A stretch of DNA of 64,000 nucleotides from positions 2,113,764-2,177,763 of the forward strand of contig PJRA01000313.1 of NCBI GenBank assembly GCA_016987375.1, in the 5' to 3' direction. Made by a program: the position numbers and the translations under genes. Shown one piece after another: positions 1-13,300 of this stretch (the stretch's first letter is position 1; each line of letters begins with the position of its first letter). Origin of the DNA: Brachionus koreanus (lineage: Eukaryota > Rotifera > Eurotatoria > Ploima > Brachionidae). Under the pieces are notes generated by a model. That model searched no databases, had not been told where the DNA came from, and was given only the letters and a program-made list of their open reading frames with translations.

Positions 1-202
1 GGTTTATAGTTCTTTTTCTAAGGAGAAAAAAAGTATGGGATTATTTAAAATAGACAATTACATCATAGATTAAAATTAGACATATAAAAACAAAAAAATT
101 TAACTCTTTTCATTTTAATTTTTTTTTTCTAAAATTAAAAAAAAAAGAATCGAAATAAATAAAACCGTAAGTGATCAGCCGCTAACGATTAGGAAATAAA
201 GA
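1..202. other. 5' flank of the RRM gene, no gene seen
   Basis: AT-rich sequence with long poly-T and poly-A runs (about 116-152) before the first gene. It presumably holds part of that gene's 5' UTR or promoter. I see no clear TATA box or coding exon. Confidence 0.4.
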
Positions 203-1346
203 ATGTCAAATCTGGCCAAAATTGAAGAAGTAAACTCTGATGGTTCTCAAAACGAAGCCGTACAGGGCATTATGAACTTGAATTTAAACGATTTTGGTCC
301 CAATTTCAAATCATCAGTGAATGACGGAAACGAGTATGGCTCATCTCCTTCTAAATCTTCATCCCAAGAATACTCACCGATGGAGTCGGCTAACTTTCAA
401 TCTCCATTGTTGAGCAAAAATTTACCAAAAGATTTTAACAACAATCTGATGGACGAAAGTAGCTCTGAACTGGATAAACATGTTACTAAGCTTTTTGTTG
501 GTAATCTGCCTACTAGCACAACTTTGCCAGAACTATTAAGCGTCTTTAAGAAATTCGGTCCCGTAAATGAAGCTTTATCGGTCGTTAAAGACCATAATTA
601 TGCTTTCATTCATTTCTATAATCGCAAAGATGCCGAAGTTGCCCTAAGAGAGGTCAACGATAGTTTATTTAAAGACCGCTATATAAGAGTACAATTTTCT
701 ACAAGTCAAAATTTCACAAATTCTAAAAATAAAGGTTAATTCTTTTAATTAAATAAATAATAGTTAAGTTTCCTAATTTTTAGGCCTAGAAAAAAGACGT
801 TCGATTACATGTCTAGGAAATGGATTTAATCATCAAAGTAAATTCACTCAACATACCCAACAATCTATTCCATACTCCCAATCCAGCCCTCTATTATCAA
901 ACAGTTTATATTCGACCTCTAAAGCTTTTGTTCATACCCGACCAATTGTCTCAAATAGAATTCCCTCCAGTAATTCAGCTTTCTTTGACAGGAATTTTAT
1001 GACTCCTGCGTCGAGTATAAATGCTCAATCAAATTTGTTAATTGAAGCGAATAAACTACAAGGAATGAGACTAAATTCGTATAACCAATTTCGTGATGAA
1101 TTTCAACAAAAACAACAGATAATTCAAGCTTTATATTTAAAACAACAACAGCAATTACTTCAGCAGCAAATTCAACAGCAATTGCAGCAGTTTCAGTCAA
1201 ATCAAATTGATCGAACAGTTACAAATTTGACTATTCCTAAATCAAATACAATATCAAGTTTTAATTTTGCTAGTGGTGCATTGAATAATCAAAATTTAAA
1301 CTTGAATGATAATGTTATGAATAAAAATACTAATTTCAATAATTAA
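203..1346 (+). CDS. RRM-type RNA-binding protein with Gln/Asn-rich C-terminus
   Basis: Two exons, 203-734 and 784-1346, join across a 49-nt GT-AG intron (phase 1) to give 364 aa. Residues about 95-170 form one RNA recognition motif. RNP2 is KLFVGNLP and RNP1 is the degenerate YAFIHF, so single-stranded RNA binding is expected. The fold and the single RRM recall the RBM4/Lark group, but that is only a resemblance. The N-terminal 90 residues are Ser/Asn-rich and probably disordered. The C-terminus, about residues 270-364, has a polyglutamine-rich stretch encoded by mixed CAA/CAG codons, then Asn-rich sequence, as in prion-like regions of RNA-granule proteins. The ATG at 203 is the first in frame after an AT-rich leader. 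Splicing, translation or localisation control are all possible roles; nothing here decides between them. Confidence 0.85.
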
Positions 1347-1803
1347 ATTTTCAACATAAAAAACAAAAAACTAAAATTAGCCGTATTTTCAATTTATTTT
1401 TTCTTGTTTATTTTTTTTTCTTTTTCTAAAATATCAGCACAGTTTTTTCTAGCTTAAAATTTTCTGCTTTCATAATTTTATTAACATGAAATCATAGCTA
1501 TTTGTTTTTTTTTGTGAAGATATAATTTAAACCGTTCAAATTTGATCAATTTTATTTTATAGCTTAAAAGTCAAAAATATTTGAATCAGTCCAAATTCTC
1601 TGTATTTTTTACCCAAAATTTTAGATCTAATTTTTAAACCATTGCATCAAACTAACCGTCTAATTTGTTAATTTTTTTTCTAAATTGCTTATTAAAGATT
1701 AAATAAATAGTTGAAAAATTATATATCTCAAATTGATTTATCTTATTTTGATAAAAAAAAACTCCATATTAAATTTAGAACATAATTAAAAAAAAATATT
1801 TTA
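1347..1803. other. Intergenic, 3' UTR of RRM gene and upstream region of first PAN gene
   Basis: 457 nt of AT-rich sequence between two same-strand genes. It should contain the 3' end of the RRM gene and the promoter of the next. I see no conserved element or coding exon. Confidence 0.5.
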
Positions 1804-4800
1804 ATGACAAATATGCTTTATAGAAAATTGTTTTATTTCGTATATTTTATGGTCACTAAATGTTTGGCCGAAGAACCGTACTGCATAAAAGAGAGCATAT
1901 CACCAGTAGCTGGTAAGATTTGTTTGAAATACTAAATAGACTGATCCTATTAAATTGAACATTATCTAGATCCTACTACATTGCCTAAATTGCCAAGTGA
2001 ATTTCAAACAAGAGTTCAGGCAACCTTCAATAAAGAAAGAACAGTTGAATTTCTCTTAGTTTATGATTATTACGATCAAAAAGCTGAAATAATAACACAA
2101 GAAGAAATCGAGCATGACCGTAGAGTGTTTTACTATGACAAAAATGAATATTTTTCAATAAAAAGTACAATAATTAATTTGGTCTTTAAAAATTTCTTTA
2201 TCTTAACCATAAATTTCTTCAAGATTACAGAGAGTGTAAAGTTAAAAAGATCAATGAATCATTTGATGAATTTAATTTCTTTGGTTTGATTTACGGCCCA
2301 GATGGTACTATCAACATGAAACCTGTTAATGATTTGTTGCATTTTAATAATGAATTTCCTCATGCAAGTCTTAAGTTGTCAAGTAGATTTTATATTATTT
2401 TATTTTAAAGATGTATGTTGGTCAAGAGGTTTATAGAGGTATACCAGTTAATCATTATCGATCATGTCAAGATTGGAGCGAATTGAACGCGAATTTCTTA
2501 ATAGATTTTTATTTTAGTGGTATTTTAGAAATAATTTTAATTGAATTTTTTTTTAAAATTAAATCATAAAGCTGTTGAATTTGAACAGTCTGTTGGCTTT
2601 CCAGAGCTTAATGTACAAGTGCCAGTAGCTACTGTGATAAAAGGCTATATTGATTTATCAGCTAAGATAGGAAGATCAGTTTCAATAGAAAATACATATG
2701 AATATTTTGAATTTAGACCGTTTGTTGAAAGAAAATCTGATTTATACGTGGTACATTTTTTACATGAAATTTTTCGCTATTTTTGATTTTTCTAAAGCAA
2801 CCTGATGGAGTATACTGTCATAATCAAACGTTCAAAGGTGAAATGCCTCCGATTCCGAAGTCATTTACATTTACAGAAGAAATTTTGTTAAATGATAAAC
2901 AAATGGCCAAAACAACTAAAGTATATTATTCTTATGACTTAAAAACCATACGGTATGATACGCTTGCAACAGGCAATTATCGACAAAATGCTCCATTAAA
3001 AGTAATTCATGATTTTAATAGCGGTATAAAAAAGAAAGAAAAAATTTCATTTAGTTTTTATTAATTTATTTATGACAAAAAAGGTATTGGTTATGTGATA
3101 GATGAATTTTTGGGAAATTGTTCAATCAATCCATTAAATAACGAACAGGATTCTATTTCACTAGCTGATTCTGCAGGTCTTGCTCTAACAATTAAGGATC
3201 CAAATCAATTTTTTTTTATTGATGACAGTTACTTTTATGCTGGACAAGTAGAAATATATTAAAAATTAGTTTTAAAAATTAATCAAAATAAAATATTAAA
3301 GCGCTTGGAAAGAGGCATTACATGTGATGTATTTGTTTCGAAAAGAACAGACCTAAAAGCTATGTCCGATAAACAATCTGATTATTGGGTTTTTGAAATT
3401 TATTTTATGGCTGTGAGTAAAAGATGCTTTAAAGTTTATATCTCCATTTAACTGAACATTTTGTTTAGATTGGTCAGGTAATGGAAAGTTCTGAAAGTGA
3501 ACATCCTGGAGCCCCAATTGCTATAAAAATAACGTCTAGTGATGTAAAAACTTTTTATAAACTTTAACTAGAAAAGAATTTATAAAAAACTAAAAGGCAA
3601 AAACAAAATATATTATTAATATATATAATTTTGATCCTATTGAGCCATCAATAAAAACATTTGATGTATCCCAGTGTTACAAAAATAAAGAAAAAGCAGA
3701 ATTTGCTATTTCTTTTGATTATCCACAAGATATAGACAAGGTTTCTTTCAAGAAAATTTTTGAAAAATATGTTGAGAAGAAATTTTACGAGCCAATGCTT
3801 TCAGCATTATCATTTTACAATCTTTCACCTTTACGAATTATTCCACCAGGGATTAAAGCATCAAATAATGGTTTCGTAATTTACACTGGCCTAACCAACT
3901 ATGCTCCTCCAATTAGTATTTTTGATTATTTCATTTTTAATAACTTATTATTAATTTTAAAATTAAAGATCATTTTAGAAGGCTTATCGGTGTCAAAATA
4001 GATTTACAGCATGCAGTGAATAAAATAGAGTCTTCAAGTCCAGAAAACTGTGCATATCAATGTCTCAAAGACACAGCATTTAACACAAATTTTTATCGTT
4101 GCTTAAGTTTTGATTTGTGCTTAAATACTGATATCGTTTCTAAATCTGCAACTTTTACTTGTTCATTTTATAATTCTTCATTTTCTACTGATCCATCTTT
4201 GATAATTGAAGACGGAACACTTTGTGACCACTATTCGAGTAAGAAAAGATAAAAAATTTTTTTGTTCAAAAAAAAAATTTTAATTACATTAATTATTAAT
4301 TATTTTTAGAAAATGTAATAACATTTGATAGCGTTGGCAAAGAAGACGCGTTTCGAGCTATTGAAGACGCAGTTTTAAAAGGCTTCTTCAATATTGATTT
4401 TGAAAGCAATGGACTTTTTATTTCTTTTAAAGCAAATGATATTTATCCAGCTACTTTAGATGCATCGCCAGATTCAACTGGAAAACCACCTCAAGGCTCG
4501 TGTATGTTTTAAATTTTAATTAAATTTTTTTTTTAATCTTTTTTTCTAAAAACAGCAAGTTTTTTCCAAAAATTTCGTTTAGTAAATGAAAGTTTTGATC
4601 TGAATTTGGAGCGAATTAAAGAAAATAATTCAATACAGTTCAGACAACGTAAAGGTGTTAGCATTGATGAATGTTCACGACTTTGTAGTAAAGAGCTAGC
4701 TTTCAGATGTGATGTGCTTACTTTTGAACCAATACTAAAAGAATGCAAATGGTCTTCTATAAGCATTGATTTTTTATCAAATTTAGATGGCAATAGTTAT

Positions 4801-5764
4801 GTCGCTAAAAGGGATGGATTTTTTCTTTATTTAAGTAATGATTTTAAAATTTTTAATCTAGAAAACTTGACTTATTGTTTTTAGGAGACATTATTTCATT
4901 ATTCACTGAATTTCCTTTCACAACTGCAACTCGAGGTGACCTGATCGAATTGATTGTTCAAAACAAGGAAGAATGCGCTTATGAATGTACTGAAGAAAAA
5001 AGTTTTAAATGCAAGAGTTTTAACTTATGTGATAATCCAAGAGATGAAAAATTCAAGTATAGATGCTTGCTAAGTGATAAGCATATACATGTTGATGAAA
5101 AAAATCCAGATTTGATATATTCTCCCACATGCAAGCATTTTACTAGTAGACCACTTTCTAAGTTTATTTTTGCTTTTATTAGAATTTATTTTTTTGTTAA
5201 GGAGAAAGTATTGATGACTTCAAATTGGTCGCTGGGTATCAGTTAAATGTAAATCCACAAGCAACTTATAGCAATACATCAGTTGAAAGATGTGCAAGTG
5301 TTTGTTCATATATGGAAGCTTTTGTATGTCGTAGTTTTGACTATATGGTTAACACAAATGATTGTTGGTTGTTCAAGGAAAATGTCAAAGATAACATTCA
5401 TACTAATGTTGAGCTAGTTTTAAATAAAAACTCAAATCATTATTCAAGTCAGATAAAAGAATAAAAAGATTACTAAAAATTAATTTTTTTTCGAAGGAGA
5501 ATACCTTACTGAAAATGGAATGAATTTGGAGGTAGATGCGCTGAGAAAAATTAATAAGAAATATCAAACAGGTAAATTTATAAAATTTATATAAAATTTT
5601 AATCATTTTGGTTGTTAAAAGGCACATTAGCATTGGTTAGTATAATTTCATTGATAATGGGTTCAATTTTGAGTATGATAATTGTTTGGTACGCAGTCAG
5701 AATGATTAAAAAAAGAAAAGATTTACCTGTTATGAGTTACTCAAATCCTAATTCCCAATCTTAA
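1804..5764 (+). CDS. PAN/apple-domain type I membrane protein, tandem copy A
   Basis: Seventeen exons are read as 1804-1912, 1970-2164, 2224-2363, 2411-2519, 2572-2747, 2798-3023, 3084-3247, 3302-3412, 3469-3543, 3597-3915, 3969-4238, 4310-4501, 4556-4834, 4885-5145, 5202-5447, 5497-5571 and 5622-5764. They sum to 1029 codons plus stop. A signal peptide (about residues 1-23) leads into a roughly 620-residue ectodomain shared with the two downstream genes. It carries landmark blocks such as LPKLPSEFQTR, CQDW, YEYFEFRP and DDSYFYAGQ. Then come four cysteine-rich PAN/apple-like modules (for example ENCAYQC and VERCASVCSYMEAFVCRSFD), a hydrophobic span encoded at about 5630-5690 and a short basic tail ending LPVMSYSNPNSQS. 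PAN modules usually bind protein or glycan. The N-terminal half may belong to the invertebrate LolA-like/PAN family, which I recall only loosely. Ligand unknown. One intron (2364-2410) looks GC-AG. Unlike copies B and C, the tail has Ser where they have the Tyr of NPxY. Confidence 0.82.
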
Positions 5765-6029
5765 CTATTAGATAATTTTAATTTTATCATATTTATTTGA
5801 TTTGATTTATCTAAATTGATATTTTGAAATATAATTTTTTATCTTTTTTTTTTTAGAGATTTCTTTTCATTTTTGTTTACCAGCAAGCTTTTTTAAAAAT
5901 TTTAATATAATAAAGATAATCACGAGTCTATTTTTTTATATAAAATTTATCTTCAAAATAAAGCTTTATTTATTTTTTCTTTATTTAAATTTCTTAAATT
6001 TTAAAATATTTAATAAACTAAGAAAAAAT

Positions 6030-9000
6030 ATGCTTTCAAAAACGATATTTTTATCGGCATGTCTATTGGTTTCTTTATTAGAATTGCCAAGTCAAGCTGA
6101 TCCATTTTGCCAGCCTCTCCAACCTAACATTGGTAAAACAAAAATTAGAATTAAAAAAACAACTTGTTAATTACTAGACTAATTTTAGATCCCTCTAACT
6201 TGCCAAAATTGCCTCAAGAATTCCAAACTAGAATTGAAATCAACTTTTTAAATGAAAACAGAAGTGAAGAGGTCTTTGTAAAATTTGATTATTATGACAA
6301 AAAAGCGGAAATAATTAAAAGAGCTAGAGACAAAAATTCAAGACAAATATATTTTTTTGATAAAAATGAATTGTTCTATCTAGAGAGTATAATTTTTGTA
6401 TCAAAACATTTTTATTTTTTCATTTTGAATTAATAAAGACAATCAATGCAGCGCAACTAAATTAAACGAAAGTGCTCAAAATATTTTTTTTGGATTAACA
6501 TGGGATGGAAATACATATAATATGCAGCAATCAAGTTATTTTTTCCATTTTAACAATGGATTTCCAACAGTAAAAGTTGAAGATACCAATTGGAGAGATA
6601 TTCCAGTAAAAAATAAAATTTAATAGATAAAAAATGATCTTAAAATTCTAATCATAGGCTACTCGTTTTCAAAGCTGTCAAAATTGGCAAGAGATAAATG
6701 GAAATGTTTTAATTGATTATTATTTTAGCAGTAAAGTTTTTGAAATATTTAAAAAAAATACCATTAAATAAAATGATCGTTTTAGAGCTGAGTCATACTT
6801 ATCCCATTAATTATGACCAAAGTTTTAAAGAACTGCCAATAACTATAATCATTGAAGGATATATCAACATGAACCAGCCTGAGCAAGCCAAAATAAAAAT
6901 TGAATACAACTTTTTTGAATTTAGAACAGCAATTGAACGAAAATTTGATTTATTTACGGTTAATAAAAAATTTTAAATTACTTATATGCTATGCTATAAG
7001 TTTTGATATTTAGCTTCCAAAAGGAGTTTATTGTGACGGTCAAACCTATAAAGATGGAATACCAAAAATTCCGGATACTTTTTCATTTTCAGAAGACAAA
7101 ATATCAGAGCAATTTAATTTTGAAAAAAGCTCCAATGTTCATTACTCTAAGCCATTAAAAGCTGTCAGATATGATTTTGAAGGAAATAAAATAATTGCGC
7201 CTTGGTTTATTGAAGGTTCATATAAAGCAATTCATGACTTTAATAGCGGTATTTAATTAAATAAACAAGAATAGAAATTAGAATTTAAATTTTCCAAAAA
7301 TAGGCGTGGGATACGCGATTAATGAAGATAACAAAAATTGTCTAATATATCCTATTGGAACTTATTCGATTGATCTAAACGATGTTTATCCGGTCGATAA
7401 AGGCAATGAAGCACTTATTCAACTGAGAGAGCCAAATCAATTTTTTAATTTGGACGACTCATTTTTTTATGCCGGACAAGTATTTAAATAAAAGAAAAAG
7501 TATTTTGTTTTAATTTAAAAAATAAAAAATAGAGATACGAAAGAGATATTTTATGTGATGTTTTTATTTCAAAAAGAACTGATATTCCATTTCAAAACAT
7601 GACTGGAATTCCAGTTATTGTTGAATTTTATTTTCAAAATGTAATTTAACAAAAAAAAATTGAAGATTTATAAACTAAACTTTAAAAATAAAAGGTGATA
7701 GCTAATATTGATCAAGGATCTGATAAAATAGAAGACGTTGTTCCAATATCGATACATGTTTTCTTTGAAACTGTATTTTTTAAGTTTATTTTTATTTAAT
7801 TTTAAGATTTTTAATTGACTAGCTTGGCATTAAATTGATCAATCAAATATACAATTTCGATTCGGAATCTTACAATCGAAGATTTGATATAAGTAACTGC
7901 TTTTATGGAAAAAATAAAGCTCTATTTAACATGAAATTTAAAATACCTGAGGATTTAAGTAGATAAGTTATGTTTATTTTTAATATTATTACTAATAAAT
8001 TATTTAATCCAGGCCGACATGAGTTTATAAGAAGATTTGAGAGACCGGTTTTAGAACAATTTGAAGAAACTGTTTTCAAATCTCTTAAGGGCTTGGAATA
8101 TTCACCGCTAAGAATTATTTGGCCAAGAATTAAAGTTCAAAATACCTCTTTTATTATTAGTTCTGGAGTAACGGCTACTGCTGAAGCCATTAGTAAGAAA
8201 ACTTAATATTCTAATATTTATTCAACATCTAATAAATTCACTTTAGACCATTTCAGAAAAGTTAAAGATTCTAGAATCGATCAATCCAAAGTTAAGTATA
8301 AATATCAAGTTGATTCAGCAATAAAATGTGCTAGTGTTTGTTTGGATAAGACTGATATTCGAAATTTAACTGGAAATCAAGATTTTACGTGCAGAAGTTT
8401 CGATTTTTGTCCCGATTCATCATCATCGAACAGTTTTTTTTGTAGTTTTTACGATTTGACCATTTCTGATCCTAGTATAACTCTTGAGTCGGCTCCTGCT
8501 TGTGAACACTATTCTAGTATAAAATTAAATTTAGAAAAAAAAAATTTTTCCTAATATTTTCCAAGAATCGACAAAGGATTTTGATATTGCTACTGTTGAT
8601 CAGATGTATGGAAGTATTAAAGAAGCAGTCTTAAGAAAAGAATTTAAATTTGATATAGAGACCCGAGAAAAAGTAAAATTAAATGGTTAAAATTTTTTTT
8701 CATTGAAGCAAATTTATTTTTGCTTAGAAAACATTCACTTTTGAGCCTGAAGAAATTTATGATCAAAATGATGCACAAACTACTACTTCGACTGGCTCTA
8801 GTATTTTTGTTGAAAATTTTTTTTTCAGTTTAAAATTATTTCTGTATTATTAGCTTCTTATTTCGCGAGATTCGATCTCTTATTTAGAGATACAAGCTTT
8901 GAAGAAAGCTTTTTAAGCTCAAATCCAACAGTATATTCGCGTAAGAAATATATGGTCTCAGTGGACGAATGTTCAAGATTATGCATTTTTGAACCAACTT

Positions 9001-10008
9001 TCGACTGTCAAAGTTTTACCTATAATGATGAGACCAAAGAATGTAAATGGTCTAATTTGATCTACATCACTAAAAATATTACAATTGCAGTCGAATCTAT
9101 TAAATCAGAGAACAGCTCATCACTTTTCATAAGTTAATTTTAGTTAAAAATATTTTTACTATTTTAACTAAAAGCTAATTAATTTGAAGGAGATCCATTA
9201 TATGATTATTTTGAACTTCCTTTTAAAGTTACAGCTCTTGTTGATTTCAGCTTAAGCGATGTTAAAGACGCTAGTGAATGTGCTTTTAAGTGTAATGTAG
9301 ACGAAAAATGTAGATCGTTCAATTTATGCAAAAAAGATGATGAAACATTTAGATGTCTTCTAAGCGATACCAATGTTCATAATACAGAAAAAGATCCAAA
9401 TGTTGTGTATTCGGCTATTTGCAGCCACTACTCAGGTATTTGATTACATCTAATTATTATGAGTATTTTAAAATATATTCAAATTCTCTAGTTCGTTCAA
9501 TCAATGATTTTGAAGTATCTGTTAAGACTCAATTAAGTGTTCAACCTCAATCAATTCTTTCAAATCAGTCAATTGAAAGCTGTGCCGAACAGTGTTCTTT
9601 TCAAGATAGCTATTTATGCCGCAGTTTTGATTACAATATCGAAGAGAATTCATGCAAACTTTACCGGGAAAATTTGGTAGATAAAAATATCCTAGATTTA
9701 GGTATCAAAACAAATCCGAATGTCAACCATTATTCAAGTAATTTCAGGGTTTAAAATAAACAGTTTAATAAGAAAATTCAATTATAGGATTGTATTATCA
9801 AAACAATGGAAAACTAATGAAAGTTGGACCTCTTATACCAGATAAGAAAAATAAATTTAGCGGTGGCACTATTTTTGGAGTAACCTTAGCTGTTGTCATT
9901 GGTGGTCTTATTATGGGAAGTCTTATTGGCCTAGCGTATGTAAAATTTGGCAAGAAAACAAGCTTTCTACCAGTGATGAAATTTACAAATCCGAACTATG
10001 AAGAATAA
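6030..10008 (+). CDS. PAN/apple-domain type I membrane protein, tandem copy B
   Basis: Second paralogue, starting 265 nt after copy A stops. The ATG at 6030 opens a clear signal peptide (MLSKTIFLSACLLVSLL). The first exons are 6030-6132, 6189-6386, 6439-6605, 6658-6730 and 6786-6958; later exons follow copy A's plan to the stop at 10006-10008. The same ectodomain blocks occur in the same order (LPKLPQEFQTR, YYDKKAEI, YNFFEFRT, LDDSFFYAGQ), followed by four PAN-like modules (for example SCAEQCSFQDSYLCRSFDY). A glycine-rich membrane span follows (about 9855-9945), then a tail ending LPVMKFTNPNYEE. FTNPNY fits the FxNPxY class of clathrin/PTB-binding internalisation signals, so an endocytic receptor is a reasonable inference. 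Intron positions differ from copies A and C at several sites. The reading frame looks intact at every junction I checked, though I did not sum all exons. Confidence 0.8.
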
Positions 10009-10363
10009 ATTTAATTTATTCAAAATTTCAAACTGCTTATAAAAAAATTTTAATATTTTTTGAGTTTTTTTTAATAAAAAATATTTCCATAATTGATTTT
10101 TTTTTTTAAATAAGACTTATCTTTTAAATATTGAAATATTAAATAAAATTGTTATATAAATCACATGTACCTATTAAAAAATTATCAAATATTAATTTAT
10201 CAGTTTTATAATTGAGAAAAAATTATCACTTAGGAAAAAGATAAAAAATAATCTTAATTGAAAGATTTCGATTATACAAAGATAGTAAATAAGATGCTTA
10301 GTCTAATTTTCGAAATATTTAAATAAAATAGAATTTTATTTTAATTTTCATATAATTTAGACC
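10009..10363. other. Intergenic between PAN copies B and C
   Basis: 355 nt of AT-rich DNA with no coding exon seen. Spacing to the flanking paralogues is as tight as between copies A and B (265 nt). The promoter of copy C must lie here unless the cluster is co-transcribed. Confidence 0.5.
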
Positions 10364-13300
10364 ATGTTTAAACTAAAGCTAATAATAGCTATTATTTTGA
10401 TTATTGAATTCAAATGTCAAAATATAAAATTCTGTGATCCTGTTACTTCACCCATAAGTAAAAATTTGATGTGTTAATTTGAGATTAAGGTTTTTTGACT
10501 TGTTAGTGATTAAGATCCCACTAGTTTACCAAAGCTACCAGATGAATTTGAAGCAAGGGTCGAATTGAATTCGTTAAATGAAAACCGTAACATGGAATCG
10601 ACAATTTTGTATGACAAAAATGAAAAGCGAGCTGATTTTACAATACGAGAATACAACAACTCTATACGCGTTATTTACGATTTTGAACATGATCAAATAT
10701 TCTCAATAAAAAGTATAAATCAAGAAAAAATTCTTTTTATTTTCCAAAGTTTTTTTTTTTTTTTAAGACAGAAAATGTATTGCTAAAAAAATTACTGAGT
10801 CACCACAAGACAACTTTTTTTTTGGACTTGTCCAAGATCAATTTGGTTTAAATATGAAGCCGCCAAATTTTCTTTTTCATTTCAATAATGGTTTTCCGCA
10901 TGTAAAAGAACAAAGCAAAAAATAGCAACCATGAATAAATAGAAAATATTTTTTTAAGGAAAAACTTGGTCAAACAACATATAGAGGTATTCCGGTCAAT
11001 CATTTCAGAAGCTGTCAAGATTGGCCAGAGAATAAAGCCAGCCTTTTAATCGACTATTACTTTACAAGTAAAATTAAAATCAGACTTTATTATTTTCATG
11101 TTTCAACTAAATTTTTCTCAACAAAAAAATGAATTTTTTAAATTGAATTATTTTTAGTACCAGGTTATAATCCAGCAGTTTCATTTTTTGGAGACGTTTT
11201 CAATGAGCTACCAGTTGCTTCAACAGTGAAGGGTTATGTTGAAATCAATGAAGCAGAACAAACTAAACGAGAAATATATCATGAATATAATTTTTTTGAA
11301 TTTAAACCAGTAGTTCTCAGAAAATCAGAGCTTTTCAATGTAATCCAAATTGTTAAGATTTTAAGTTTATAAAAATTTATTTAAAGCTTCCCAGAGGAGT
11401 TTTTTGTCAAAATCAGACATATAAAGAACCCATTCCAACTGTACCGGAATCATTTTCTTACATAACTGAAACGATAAATCCTAAAGCAAAAGCTGCCTCA
11501 TCAGAAAGAGTATTTTTTTTGGTTCTCTCAAACAAATTTAAGATTTAATTTTTTAGATTTTTTATTCGAATCAATTAAAAACTTTTCGACTTGATATAGT
11601 GACTGCAGCTAACATAAAAGGAGTTAACGTCCAAGATCCGGTTAAAATTGTTCATGATTATAATAGCGGTACAAGAATAAAAAAATATTAAAAAAATTTA
11701 AATTTAATTTTGTTTTGATTTCGAAAAAAGGAGTGGCTTATGTCATTAATAAAAACCGTGGTAATTGTTCATTTTATCCACTTGGCTCAATTCAGTTGGA
11801 TAATTTGGATGAAGCTCATCTTTCTAGCGGATATTATACTTTAAAATCACCGAAAGATTTTTTAAGAATTGATGATTCTTTGGTTTATGCAGGAGAGGTA
11901 CTTTTCAATTAAAAAGCAATTATGGAATATAGACTAAATTGATTAAATTCAAAAATTTTTTAATTTTTAAAAAAAAATTTATATAATTTAACATTAAGTT
12001 TGAAATTTAAATGAATGATTTTTTAATTATTAACAATTGATTTTTTTACAGAGATATGAAAGAGGCTTGTTGTGTGATGTTTTTGTTTCTAAAAAGAATG
12101 CAAGCGCTGAATTACCAGAAATGGTCGCTGAATTATATTTTTTGAAAGTATTAATTTAAAGATAATAAAAAATAATTTAATGGTCGAAATTTTTAGACAC
12201 AAATTTATTCTGACCAAAGTACAGATAAATTGGAAACTGTAGTTCCCATATCTTATCACATAAATGGAGTAAAAAATTTAATTTTTTTAATCTATTTGAA
12301 ACTAATCTTTAAATTAAAGCAAAATTTTACTATCATAAGTCATGCTTTTGATTTCGATTCTCAATTGAATCGAAAAAATTTTGATGTTAGCCAATGTTTT
12401 CAGGGCAAGAATCGAATAAATTTTGGAATTCAATTCAGATACCCAGATGGTGTAGGTAATTCGTATTTATTTTAAATTATGATTTAAAAAATAAGAAAGA
12501 AAACTAAAAATAAATTTAGATGAAGAATCGTTTATTCAATTTTATGGCCGATTATTAGAAGATGAATTTGACGAAAAAATATTCAAAAGTTTTAAATTCT
12601 ATAGTGCTTCTCCTTTAAGAATAGCTAGACCACGATTTGAACCAAATCGTCGTGGTTTCACTGTTTATTCTGCAATTACTGACCGTGCGGATTCAATTAG
12701 TATTTTTTTTAATTAAAAAAAATCAAAATTTTTATGTTTAACTATTTAAGATCATTTTATCAAAAATGGAAAATCTAAAGTTGACTTTCAAAAGATTACA
12801 CACGGCGTTCCAGCCAATTCAGCTGAAACATGTACTGAAATTTGTCTTAATGATACTCAATTTAATTTACCACTTGATTATAAATGCATGAGTTTTGACA
12901 TTTGTATGCAACCAATTGGAGGCTTTATCTGTTCGTTTTACAATTACTCATTAACTACTGATCCTGCTGTTGTTTCTGACAGTGCAGCCGAATGTGATCA
13001 CTATTCAAGTATTACATTTTCGGATAATTTTCAAGCTAAATTTTGTTTAAATTTTTCAAATTAAGAAATTACTGAATCGTATGATTCAGCTAGCAAAGAT
13101 GCTCTTTACCGGATGATTGAAGAAAGTGTGATTAGAAAAGAGCTCTATTTAGATGTCAAGGACGATCAAGGAAATCCTGTGGTAAAATTTTCTTAATTTT
13201 GTTAATTGTGTTATTATTTTTTAAAATAAATTTTATTTTTATTTAGCTAACCTTTTCAGCAATTGACATATTTCAAACAAATGAATTATCTAGTGAAAGT

